Origin: Methanomassiliicoccaceae archaeon
GTDB taxonomy: Archaea > Thermoplasmatota > Thermoplasmata > Methanomassiliicoccales > Methanomethylophilaceae
DNA length: 7,328 nt
Assembly: GCA_009778275.1 (NCBI GenBank)
Contig: WRKC01000057.1
Coordinates: 1-7,328, forward strand
Direction of reading: 5' to 3'
Shown piece after piece: positions 1-5,736 of the stretch (within the stretch, counting starts at the first letter, position 1; each line of letters starts with the position of its first letter). The position numbers and the translations under genes are program-made. The notes beneath the pieces were generated by a model that was not told the origin of the DNA, did no database searches, and was given only the letters and a program-made list of their open reading frames with translations.

Positions 1-30
1 AAAAAAATATTATCCCTCTCTTTCGAGAGG
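1..30 (-). terminator. Intrinsic-type terminator after the mcr operon
   Basis: Read on the minus strand, a perfect 6-bp stem (positions 15-20 with 25-30, CCTCTC/GAGAGG) closes a GAAA tetraloop of the GNRA class. It is followed within a few bases by a run of seven T at 7-1. It begins 23 bases after the DUF2098 stop codon, where an operon terminator is expected. Archaeal RNA polymerase can stop at T-tracts alone, so the hairpin may serve mainly to protect the mRNA 3' end. A T-rich stretch also lies between the gene and the hairpin. Confidence 0.75.
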
Positions 31-53
31 AAATAAATGGAAAAATAAAAGGT

Positions 54-341
54 TTAACCGCCGCCGCTCGGCGTAAAGCGCCTTATGTCCACTTCTTCCT
101 CCGTCTTGCGGAGTTCTTCAAGTGCGGCTTCCGCGCTTTCGCGCCCTGCGGCAGATCTCTCGCGCTCTTTGAAGGAGACCTCCCTGTACTCCGACGGGTC
201 TGCGGTCCTCAGGAATGCGGCATCATAGTAAAGTCCGGTCGTGTCCAGTTTTATCCAGACCATACCGTCCTTTTCTCTGACATCCGCTACCTTTCCGACC
301 GTTGATGTCGGGGTGTACTTGAGTATGTCTCCCACCATCAT
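54..341 (-). CDS. DUF2098 family protein, last gene of the mcr operon
   Basis: Small protein of 95 residues whose N-terminal half (VGDILKYTPTSTVGKVADV, then VWIKLDTTGLYYDAAFL) resembles the DUF2098 family, known mainly from methanogens and without an established biochemical role. The first 50 residues look like a short all-beta, SH3-like fold (inference). The rest is highly charged (KERERSAAGRESAEAALEEL) and probably helical. There is no signal peptide, membrane segment or cysteine. Three in-frame ATGs are possible, at 350, 341 and 338. The one at 350 overlaps the mcrA stop as ATGA but has no room for a ribosome binding site. The one at 341 has AAAGG 9 bases upstream and gives the N-terminus expected for the family, so it is preferred. 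Translation is probably coupled to mcrA. The position suggests a role in MCR expression, assembly or maintenance, which is inference only. Confidence 0.8.
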   Translation of the reverse strand: MMVGDILKYTPTSTVGKVADVREKDGMVWIKLDTTGLYYDAAFLRTADPSEYREVSFKERERSAAGRESAEAALEELRKTEEEVDIRRFTPSGGG

Positions 342-346
342 CGGTA

Positions 347-2011
347 TCATCCTTTGATGACCGCGGTCCTCTCGCCGGCAGGGACGAACTCTCTGAGTCC
401 GCCTCTTCCGATCTCCTTCGTTATGTTGGCGAAGTCGAAGACCAGGCTGGGGTCGGCGAATGCTACGCGGATGAACGGGTTGGCCGTGAAGGCATCCCCG
501 CGTGCGACGTGGGCTGCTTTCGCGATACCGGAGTATCCGGACAGGTGACCGACGTTCATGGCGTAGTTGGGGTAGTTGGGACCCCTGAGCTCAGCGGGCA
601 GACCCTCGTCGGATCTGTAGGAGAACGAGTTGGTGGAACCGCACTGGTCCTGCAGATCGTATCCGTAGAATCCGAGCCTTCCGGTCCTCTCCTTGTGCTG
701 CAGCATCGAAAGGTACCACATGTTCAGACCGCAGTCTGCGATACCGGTCGCCATTGATCCGGCGATACCGGTCGTCGCTGCCGCGACCGTCGCCCTCTGG
801 GATCCGCCGAAGTGCGTCTCCATAAGGGTCGGGTATCTCTCGTACATCTCCAACGCATATGCGTTGATATCGTCGCCGAGTTTCATGAGGTCATCATACT
901 TTGACGGGTCGAGTTTGCAGTATCCGCCGTACTTGTCCTTGATCACATCCACGGAGTGGTAGACGAAGTCCTCAAGGATGTTGTCGGTGTATGTCGCCGA
1001 AGCGTACTGCGTGAATCCGACACCGCCGGACATGTATCCGCCGAGATAGACCTGGTCGAAGATCGCCGCTCCGAGACCGACGGTCTCAAGAACTGCTCTC
1101 GCGGGGTCATCCGGGTATACACGGTCCGACTGCAGCATGTCCGCGAAGAATCCGAACGGTATTCCGCCGGGTTCGTTGGGTCCCCTTGCACGCCTTGCGG
1201 GCATCATGGTACCCATGTTGATGGACTGGTGCTTTGCGGAGTATGCGAAGTCCGCGATGGCTGCCTCTCCTGCTGCGAGTTTGTAGGAGGAGATGAATGC
1301 CATCGAGATCTGCATCGCGGCGTGCCTTGAAACGGTCGCGCCGTCCATGAGCCTTCCGACAATTGTCGGGACGCGCACGGCCTGCATCAGCGTCTTTCCG
1401 ATCGCTTTCTTCAGCTGCTCGGCCTGGCCCTTCGGGAAGAGCTTGTTGATGTCGATAACGAACCTCTTGTCGATCTCGTCGATGAGCTCGTCGTCTCCGG
1501 AGTAAACTTTGACGTAGGAGTCCCAAACCAGTGCGGGGTTGACCTCCGCCATGTGCTCCTGAACGATGGCTCCTCCGGGCATCGTGTGGTTGACCGCCTC
1601 GAGATAGTCGTTGATCGTTTCGGGAGTGACTTCCTTTCCGAGCCTTTTCTCGATGGTGCTGTGCGGGGAGTCGAGTCCCACAAGCACGGTCCTCCTGATG
1701 TCGTCCCAAGCCTGCTGGATAGCAGTGTTGTTGACGCAGTGGAGGTCGTCCGCCTCTACGTATATGTCGGTGTGCGACAGCTGGTAGGGCATCCATGCCC
1801 TCTGTCCGAGGGGGATACCGATGTCCTCATTCATCATCGGGAAACCGCGCTTCTTGGCGATCGCCTGAGCTGATTTCTGGAACTCAACTTTGCTCTTGGA
1901 CTGTTTCCATCCGCCGTAGCAATAGTATTTTGTCTCCATGTCGGTCGGGTCTTCTTTGAATTTCTTCTTGACCGCTTCCATGAAAAGCTTTTCTTTCTGT
2001 TTGCCTGCCAT
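347..2011 (-). CDS. mcrA: Methyl-coenzyme M reductase subunit alpha (McrA)
   Basis: Large catalytic subunit of the cytoplasmic alpha2-beta2-gamma2 MCR complex, which carries nickel F430 and converts methyl-CoM plus CoB to methane and CoM-S-S-CoB. Full length at 554 residues. Visible landmarks, numbered from the chosen ATG with homologous positions of the Methanothermobacter enzyme: Q151 in AIVQEH (axial ligand to F430, Gln147); H261 in AKHQS (methyl-His257); R274 in ARRARG (methyl-Arg271); Y336 in GGVGFTQY (Tyr333); Q405 in FGGSQRA (methyl-Gln400); G450, D455 and C457 in FYGYDLQDQC (thioglycine 445, didehydro-Asp450, S-methyl-Cys452). The modifications themselves cannot be seen in DNA. A GTG at 2017 overlaps the mcrG stop, but ATG 2011 has AAAGGA nine bases upstream and gives the usual MAGK start. 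The gap to mcrG is 2 bases. The loop between H261 and R274 is one residue shorter than in the reference enzyme. Confidence 0.98.
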   Translation of the reverse strand: MAGKQKEKLFMEAVKKKFKEDPTDMETKYYCYGGWKQSKSKVEFQKSAQAIAKKRGFPMMNEDIGIPLGQRAWMPYQLSHTDIYVEADDLHCVNNTAIQQAWDDIRRTVLVGLDSPHSTIEKRLGKEVTPETINDYLEAVNHTMPGGAIVQEHMAEVNPALVWDSYVKVYSGDDELIDEIDKRFVIDINKLFPKGQAEQLKKAIGKTLMQAVRVPTIVGRLMDGATVSRHAAMQISMAFISSYKLAAGEAAIADFAYSAKHQSINMGTMMPARRARGPNEPGGIPFGFFADMLQSDRVYPDDPARAVLETVGLGAAIFDQVYLGGYMSGGVGFTQYASATYTDNILEDFVYHSVDVIKDKYGGYCKLDPSKYDDLMKLGDDINAYALEMYERYPTLMETHFGGSQRATVAAATTGIAGSMATGIADCGLNMWYLSMLQHKERTGRLGFYGYDLQDQCGSTNSFSYRSDEGLPAELRGPNYPNYAMNVGHLSGYSGIAKAAHVARGDAFTANPFIRVAFADPSLVFDFANITKEIGRGGLREFVPAGERTAVIKG

Positions 2012-2013
2012 GT

Positions 2014-2790
2014 TCACACATCCTTTACATTAAAGGGCTGGAAACCGCCGAGTGTCCTGAGCTTGTGGATCCTGAGACCGTATGCCGTGACCTCTTTGTC
2101 GTCCCTCATGTCTACGCCGTCGGCCCTGAAGATGGTGGTCCTCTTTTTGAGGTCGGCCATCGATGCAGGTTTCCCGACGGATATCTTCCTGTCGAGAGGC
2201 ACTGCGACCTGGTCTTTGACGTAAACTACTTCTTTCTTGTTCTTGTCCCAAATGTACCTCTGCCAGGCGTCGAACATCATACCGTTCTCGTCGAGACGGC
2301 ATGCGTGTCCGTGAACGGTCGCGCCTCTGATACCTGTCAGGGCGGGGTCGAAGGTCTCGTTGTCGATCATCTCTTTGGCGAGTTTCTCAAGGTCCCTCTC
2401 CCTTACTTCGATGATCTGCCTTCCGGACAGTGTTCCGGTGTCGATACCTCTGTACCTCGAAAGGTACATCCATGCCCTCTGGTAGGGGGATATGGGTGCG
2501 AAGTAGACCGAGTCAGTGAACTGTATGTACCTGATCCTGTCTCCTTTCTTTGCTCCCTCGATCGGCTCGACGAGTTTCCTTATCGGGCAGTCGGGCTCTT
2601 TGCCCTCCTGGATCGGGGGGTGGATGGACTTGTAGTCCTCTCCGGGGTTGCGGTGTCCCATGATCCTGACCACGTCATCCATGGAGACATCGCGAAGTTT
2701 CTTCAATTTTACCTTGGGGTCCATTACTCTCCTTCTGTTCTTTGCAGGGGAGGTTGTCCCGGGGTAGAACTGTCTTTTATATGCTGCCAT
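2014..2790 (-). CDS. mcrG: Methyl-coenzyme M reductase subunit gamma (McrG)
   Basis: Gamma subunit of MCR, 258 residues, the normal length for the family. It helps to wall the F430 pocket and contributes to the coenzyme B channel at the interface with alpha and beta. Family signatures run along the protein: FYPGTTSPAKNRR near residues 8-20, MGHRNPGEDYKSIHPP near 44-59, RYIQFTDSVYFAP near 87-99, RGIDTGTLSGRQIIEVRERD near 114-133, and HGHACRLDENGMMFD near 160-174. The frame stays open upstream to 2886, but that stretch overlaps mcrD and lacks family similarity. The ATG at 2790 has AGGTGA five bases upstream and gives the typical MAAYKRQFYPG start. It lies between mcrD (11-base gap) and mcrA (2-base gap), so the subunits are translated from one message. 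Confidence 0.97.
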   Translation of the reverse strand: MAAYKRQFYPGTTSPAKNRRRVMDPKVKLKKLRDVSMDDVVRIMGHRNPGEDYKSIHPPIQEGKEPDCPIRKLVEPIEGAKKGDRIRYIQFTDSVYFAPISPYQRAWMYLSRYRGIDTGTLSGRQIIEVRERDLEKLAKEMIDNETFDPALTGIRGATVHGHACRLDENGMMFDAWQRYIWDKNKKEVVYVKDQVAVPLDRKISVGKPASMADLKKRTTIFRADGVDMRDDKEVTAYGLRIHKLRTLGGFQPFNVKDV

Positions 2791-2795
2791 ATTTT

Positions 2796-2801
2796 TCACC
2801 T
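2796..2801 (-). promoter_or_regulatory. Ribosome binding site of mcrG
   Basis: AGGTGA on the minus strand, five bases before the ATG at 2790 and next to the mcrD stop codon (2804-2802). It matches the archaeal Shine-Dalgarno consensus and settles the mcrG start, ruling out the longer open frame to 2886. Confidence 0.75.
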
Positions 2802-3224
2802 TTATTTGTAATCTCTGAGTGTCTTTCTGTATTTTGAGTATCTTCCTACTGCTAGGTCGAATCCCCGCGGCATACTCGCCGCGCATGCAGCCCTTATTTT
2901 CTCTACCGCTTCGTTCAGCTTCTCTTCGTTCTCGACATCCAATTCGATGTAGAACGCTCCAACCTGATATCTCAGCTCAACATCTCTTCCGCCGACCTTG
3001 ATAACCTTGCGCTCGGAGTGGTTGTTGGGCAGCCCTTTCGCGGGCCCGCTGTTCAGGTTCTTTGAGAGGCTCTCGCCGGTCATGTTTATCTGCCTTATGT
3101 TCTCGATTGGATCGAGCGCATTCAGCACTTTTTCCGTCGTCTCTGCGCTAAGCAGCGCGTGGGAGAATATCTCCACTTCGGGAAGCGGTATTCCTGCATA
3201 TTCCACAGTTGGTTCACTCAACAT
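2802..3224 (-). CDS. mcrD: Methyl-coenzyme M reductase operon protein D (McrD)
   Basis: Accessory protein of 140 residues encoded in mcr operons. It is not part of the mature enzyme. McrD is reported to associate with MCR and is thought to help in assembly or cofactor insertion, but its exact role is unsettled. Family features seen here: PLPEVEIFSHALLSAETTEK near residues 13-32, then IENIRQINMTGESL near 41-54, GPAKGLPNNHSERKVIKVGG near 61-80, and PRGFDLAVGRYSKYRKTLRDY at the end. There are no membrane segments or signal peptide. The chosen ATG at 3224 has GAGGT four bases upstream. That site overlaps the mcrB stop codon (3234-3232), which suggests coupled translation. The longer open frame to 3266 adds an arginine-rich stretch that is only the shadow of the mcrB 3' end. 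Confidence 0.93.
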   Translation of the reverse strand: MLSEPTVEYAGIPLPEVEIFSHALLSAETTEKVLNALDPIENIRQINMTGESLSKNLNSGPAKGLPNNHSERKVIKVGGRDVELRYQVGAFYIELDVENEEKLNEAVEKIRAACAASMPRGFDLAVGRYSKYRKTLRDYK

Positions 3225-3231
3225 AACGACC

Positions 3232-4560
3232 TCAGATCTTCTTTGCGACCTTCTTCGCCTCGGCACCTACTATCTGCATAGGTGTGCGGAATTCGACCAT
3301 GTCACCAAAGACTTCTTTGATGAGTCCGGATGTTGCTTCAGGTGAGAACGTCTGCGTTCCGCCGTCGAGACAGTTGGCTGCGGTGACCGCGGGGATCAGA
3401 ACTCCCTTTGACTGCCTTGTAACGACGTGGTTGCCGTGGAACAGACCGGGTCCTCCTCCTCCGTAGATGGAGTGTGAGAAGAACGACATACCGACACCGA
3501 CTCCGGCGGATCTTCCGTAGTCAGTTCCGGGCAGTCCGGTCTCGTGCTCAAGCAGATCGTTGTAGTACAGGACCGTTCCGGGAACTCCCTGCGCAGCCCT
3601 TGCCGCACCGATGTTCACCATGACGGCCGCTACCTGCCCGACTGCCGCATATGCGTTCCAGAGGGGGAGGTCCTTCGTCGTGTAGATCTTGTATCCCGAG
3701 GGGAGCGTCTCTTTGACGCGTATCACGCCGTCATCGATGGCCAGTCCGACGATCGATTCGACGACAGTTCCCACTGTTCCGGTCTTACCGTTCTTTTTGA
3801 CGATCGAGTACAGCATGTTGTTGGCGTTGAGTCCCTGATAGGCGAGACCGAGGAGGTGGCTTCTCTCGAAGTTCCCTATTGCGTCACCCATCTCGAATGC
3901 GCCGCACTGCTCGAATATGGATGAGAGTGCTACGCCCTGCATCGCGTTCTTGTTGACGAGCGCGACGACGTGGTTTGCCATGATGTTCCTGAGTGCGAAT
4001 CCCGCTCCCTCGTTGTTCTGGGGAATGTCGAGGATCGACTTCACGTTAGCGCCGTCGAAACCAACGGTCTGCGGGTATTTGCCCCAAACCGCTGCCTTGA
4101 CCATGTTGGCCTTGTACATCGGGACCTTGAACTCATCGATGATCGTTTCTGTGACCGCAGACGCGACGGAAGTTAGTCCCGTTGTGTATTCGACACCTGC
4201 GTTCATTCTTATCTCAGGCACTATGACCACGAGACTCTTTCCGTCCGCTTTGATGGCGACGGATGTGTCATCGTCGGGGGTTACCTGGACCTTCTCTTTG
4301 ACAGATGCAGCGATCTTCTTCGCATTGTCGACCAACTTTATGTCGATCTCTTTCCCTTTGATCAGCGCATCGGCTACATGACCGGTCTTCAACGATTTCT
4401 CGATACCGGCAAGGCTGACTGCAACTGTTCTCTTGGTCAGAGATGCGATCCTTTTGATCGCGTTGTTGCGCAACGGACTGATGGCTTCCAACGGTATGTC
4501 TTTCGCTATGCGTTTACCGTTGTCGTCATACAGGTCAATTACGTCCTTGTATTTTGGCAT
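3232..4560 (-). CDS. mcrB: Methyl-coenzyme M reductase subunit beta (McrB)
   Basis: Beta subunit of MCR, 442 residues, full length, first gene of the operon. It shapes one side of the active site and the coenzyme B channel. Near the C-terminus, SIYGGGGPGLFHGNHVVTR carries Y366 and H378, spaced like the active-site Tyr367 and the CoB-binding His379 of the Methanothermobacter enzyme. Other conserved blocks are DVIDLYDDNGKRI at residues 6-18, PLRNNAIKRI at 29-38, QNNEGAGFALRNIMANHVVA at 181-200, and FEQCGAFEMGDAIGNFERSH at 216-235. The ATG at 4560 is preceded by AAGGAGGT with five bases between, the strongest ribosome binding site in the window and in keeping with very high expression. Mcr order here is B-D-G-A, without the mcrC gene found between D and G in many other methanogens. 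Confidence 0.98.
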   Translation of the reverse strand: MPKYKDVIDLYDDNGKRIAKDIPLEAISPLRNNAIKRIASLTKRTVAVSLAGIEKSLKTGHVADALIKGKEIDIKLVDNAKKIAASVKEKVQVTPDDDTSVAIKADGKSLVVIVPEIRMNAGVEYTTGLTSVASAVTETIIDEFKVPMYKANMVKAAVWGKYPQTVGFDGANVKSILDIPQNNEGAGFALRNIMANHVVALVNKNAMQGVALSSIFEQCGAFEMGDAIGNFERSHLLGLAYQGLNANNMLYSIVKKNGKTGTVGTVVESIVGLAIDDGVIRVKETLPSGYKIYTTKDLPLWNAYAAVGQVAAVMVNIGAARAAQGVPGTVLYYNDLLEHETGLPGTDYGRSAGVGVGMSFFSHSIYGGGGPGLFHGNHVVTRQSKGVLIPAVTAANCLDGGTQTFSPEATSGLIKEVFGDMVEFRTPMQIVGAEAKKVAKKI

Positions 4561-4565
4561 TTTAT

Positions 4566-4573
4566 ACCTCCTT
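4566..4573 (-). promoter_or_regulatory. Strong ribosome binding site of mcrB
   Basis: AAGGAGGT on the minus strand, five bases before the mcrB ATG, is an exact match to the archaeal anti-Shine-Dalgarno partner sequence. The RNA hairpin at 4586-4609 starts 13 bases further upstream, so the site itself is left single-stranded. Confidence 0.85.
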
Positions 4574-4585
4574 ATTCAATAACTC

Positions 4586-4609
4586 GCGAAAAAATGGTGA
4601 TTTTTCCGC
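4586..4609 (-). promoter_or_regulatory. RNA hairpin in the mcrB leader
   Basis: On the minus-strand transcript, GCGGAAAAAU pairs with AUUUUUUCGC around a CACC loop. This gives ten continuous base pairs including one G-U wobble, with a three-G/C clamp at the base and A-U pairs above. It is 25 bases before the mcrB start codon and just ahead of the ribosome binding site. It would be in the message from either candidate promoter. It may stabilise the 5' end of the mRNA, serve as a protein site, or act as a DNA operator. It matches no riboswitch class that I recognise. Confidence 0.55.
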
Positions 4610-4642
4610 ACACCCCTTGCAAACCCTAGTATCGTGTTCTCT

Positions 4643-4652
4643 GATATAAAAC
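4643..4652 (-). promoter_or_regulatory. Candidate proximal TATA box of the mcr operon (P2)
   Basis: TTTTATATCA on the minus strand resembles the archaeal TATA consensus. With the usual spacing of about 25 bases, transcription would start near 4623 and give a leader of about 60 bases that contains only the hairpin at 4586-4609. The upstream flank is pyrimidine-rich and no convincing BRE is visible, so the call rests on the box and its spacing. Confidence 0.5.
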
Positions 4653-4687
4653 AATGTGAAAAAAGGAAAATATCGAAGAAAAAGCCT

Positions 4688-4720
4688 GTTTTTTTCGTAA
4701 TCGCAACTGAGCGAAAAAAC
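4688..4720 (-). repeat. Inverted repeat with A/T arms in the mcr control region
   Basis: Eight-base arms TTTTTTCG (4690-4697) and CGAAAAAA (4712-4719) face each other across 14 bases. Both are flanked by a G or C that extends the dyad with a one-base bulge. A shorter TCGC/GCGA pairing (4701-4704 with 4711-4714) is an alternative fold inside it. It lies between the two candidate TATA boxes, so it could be an operator acting on P2 or a hairpin in a message started at P1. No known regulator can be assigned. Confidence 0.5.
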
Positions 4721-4749
4721 TTCCGGAGGGCGGTTGTGGTTCAGTCATT

Positions 4750-4759
4750 ATATTTATAT
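4750..4759 (-). promoter_or_regulatory. Candidate distal TATA box of the mcr operon (P1)
   Basis: ATATAAATAT on the minus strand, set in a very A/T-rich stretch, is a good archaeal TATA box. Transcription would begin near 4730 and produce an unusually long leader of about 170 bases that includes both inverted repeats. By sequence it is at least as good as the proximal box at 4643-4652. The two could be used under different conditions. Confidence 0.5.
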
Positions 4760-4839
4760 GTTATTAGACGTAACATTTTAGGACCGTATTGAGCATACTT
4801 GGATGATAACCGAAATTAAAAAGATAACACTAAAGGGTT

Positions 4840-5568
4840 TCAGTTCCTTTTTGCCTTTGCGACGGGACCGTCCGAATATCTCTTCAGTCTCTCGACGTAT
4901 TCCGGGATCAGGTTGTAAGGGATCCCGCACGCCAACTCGTCGGCGGCCATGTCGGTCTTCTTTCTGCATCCGAAACAGCCGAGGGATACGTTCGGCGACC
5001 CCGTGGCCATCGGAAGGGCGGTGATGTCCTCGCATGCGCATTGGAACGGCGCGGTGCTGAACTCCGCGCGGCCCCCTTTCTCGGCGGTCATCAGCCCGAC
5101 CACCCAATAGACCCTCTCCGGGATGTCGATGAGGATCACCACATCCGGAACGAAATCGGCCTTCCCCAGCGGGCAAACGGTCTCCCCGGATGTCTTGTAC
5201 TTCACAACGACCCTCTCGTCGATCATTCTTTTTGCAGCGTCTGTCGAATCGTGTATCCCCGTGCCGGCATGGAATTCGCCGGATGCCACCTTATCTGGGG
5301 TCTCCGTCATCCCGAGCACCGCGGCTCCCACATGGCAGTTGGTCATCCCGAAGGGGATATTGAGACATTCTCCGTGCCTTGCGCGGAATACCGCCTGACA
5401 ATGGCTCAGCTGAGATTCTGGAGCCTTCGGTCCGTTGGGATAGTCGTCACCGGCTTTGATCAGTTTTACCGCGACCGGCTCCGATCTGAGTCCAAGTATC
5501 GACTTAAGCCTGTCGGAATATTCTGCATTTGCTTTAAGGATGTCAGACATGACCCCGAATTCTCGCAT
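4840..5568 (-). CDS. DUF169 family protein, cysteine-rich
   Basis: Protein of 242 residues (236 from the alternative start at 5550) of the DUF169 family, found in methanogens and anaerobes and of unknown function. Typical features are the N-terminal EYSDRLKSILGLRSEPVAVK near residues 16-35 and the C-terminal LACGIPYNLIPEYVERLKRY. It holds nine cysteines: 57, 68, 78, 132, 177, 179, 198, 201 and 214. CAC (177-179) and CFGC (198-201) could bind a metal or iron-sulfur centre, which is inference. There is no signal peptide or membrane helix, so it is probably cytoplasmic. ATG 5568 has no ribosome binding site. ATG 5550 (MSDILKANAEYS) fits the family N-terminus but has only a weak GGGG before it, so the start is unsettled. 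It has its own TATA box and lies between the CoM methyltransferase and the mcr operon, in the same direction. Confidence 0.8.
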   Translation of the reverse strand: MREFGVMSDILKANAEYSDRLKSILGLRSEPVAVKLIKAGDDYPNGPKAPESQLSHCQAVFRARHGECLNIPFGMTNCHVGAAVLGMTETPDKVASGEFHAGTGIHDSTDAAKRMIDERVVVKYKTSGETVCPLGKADFVPDVVILIDIPERVYWVVGLMTAEKGGRAEFSTAPFQCACEDITALPMATGSPNVSLGCFGCRKKTDMAADELACGIPYNLIPEYVERLKRYSDGPVAKAKRN

Positions 5569-5613
5569 TAAAGATTAAAAGTTGTGGAGTAACGGGATTT
5601 GGAGCCCACACCG

Positions 5614-5624
5614 TATATATTAAA
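5614..5624 (-). promoter_or_regulatory. TATA box of the DUF169 gene
   Basis: TTTAATATATA on the minus strand is close to the archaeal consensus. A start of transcription near 5594 would leave a leader of about 26 bases to ATG 5568 or 44 bases to ATG 5550. No other comparably placed box is seen for this gene. Confidence 0.6.
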
Positions 5625-5665
5625 TCGGAGAAAGAACAGAACGGCCGCTGCAGAAGACAGATCTG

Positions 5666-5690
5666 CTTATATCAAGTGTTCTTGGATAAG
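5666..5690. repeat. Imperfect palindrome between methyltransferase and DUF169 genes
   Basis: Arms CTTAT (5666-5670) and CAAG (5673-5676) face CTTG (5681-5684) and ATAAG (5686-5690) around a TGTT loop, with a small asymmetric internal bulge. It lies about 45 bases upstream of the DUF169 TATA box and about 45 bases past the methyltransferase stop codon. It could be an operator or a 3'-end hairpin. No T-tract follows directly, which argues against a simple terminator. Confidence 0.4.
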
Positions 5691-5736
5691 ATAAAGTAAA
5701 TGATTGTAAGTGGTTTAGAAGGGTCTCGTCTCAGAT

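Noticed and set aside
1107..1796. Minus-strand open frame of 229 codons inside mcrA
   Set aside because: Another frame of mcrA, rich in Arg, His and Gly, which is typical of an out-of-frame reading of GC-rich coding sequence.
2065..2811. Long plus-strand open frame of 248 codons opposite mcrG
   Set aside because: It mirrors the codon bias of mcrG, has no recognisable domain or ribosome binding site, and lies wholly over a certain conserved gene.
4741..4776. Possible 11-codon leader peptide before mcrB
   Set aside because: It overlaps the distal TATA box, so a transcript from that promoter would not contain it, and it has no ribosome binding site.
4804..4827. Direct repeat GATAAC (4804-4809 and 4822-4827) after the DUF169 gene, tested as an operator, and a nearby T-rich run tested as a terminator
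   Set aside because: The repeat is only six bases and the T-tract is interrupted with no stable stem before it. Neither is above what chance gives in A/T-rich intergenic DNA.
4561..4840. Riboswitch, tRNA or other known structured RNA in the mcr leader
   Set aside because: No cloverleaf, no recognised aptamer core and no conserved RNA family signature could be found by eye.
5041..5571. Plus-strand open frame of 176 codons opposite the DUF169 gene
   Set aside because: No family similarity or start signals, and the opposite strand carries a conserved protein.
5650..5666. Five-pair hairpin GCAGA/TCTGC beside the palindrome
   Set aside because: Short stem with a seven-base loop and no T-tract. 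Too weak to annotate by itself.
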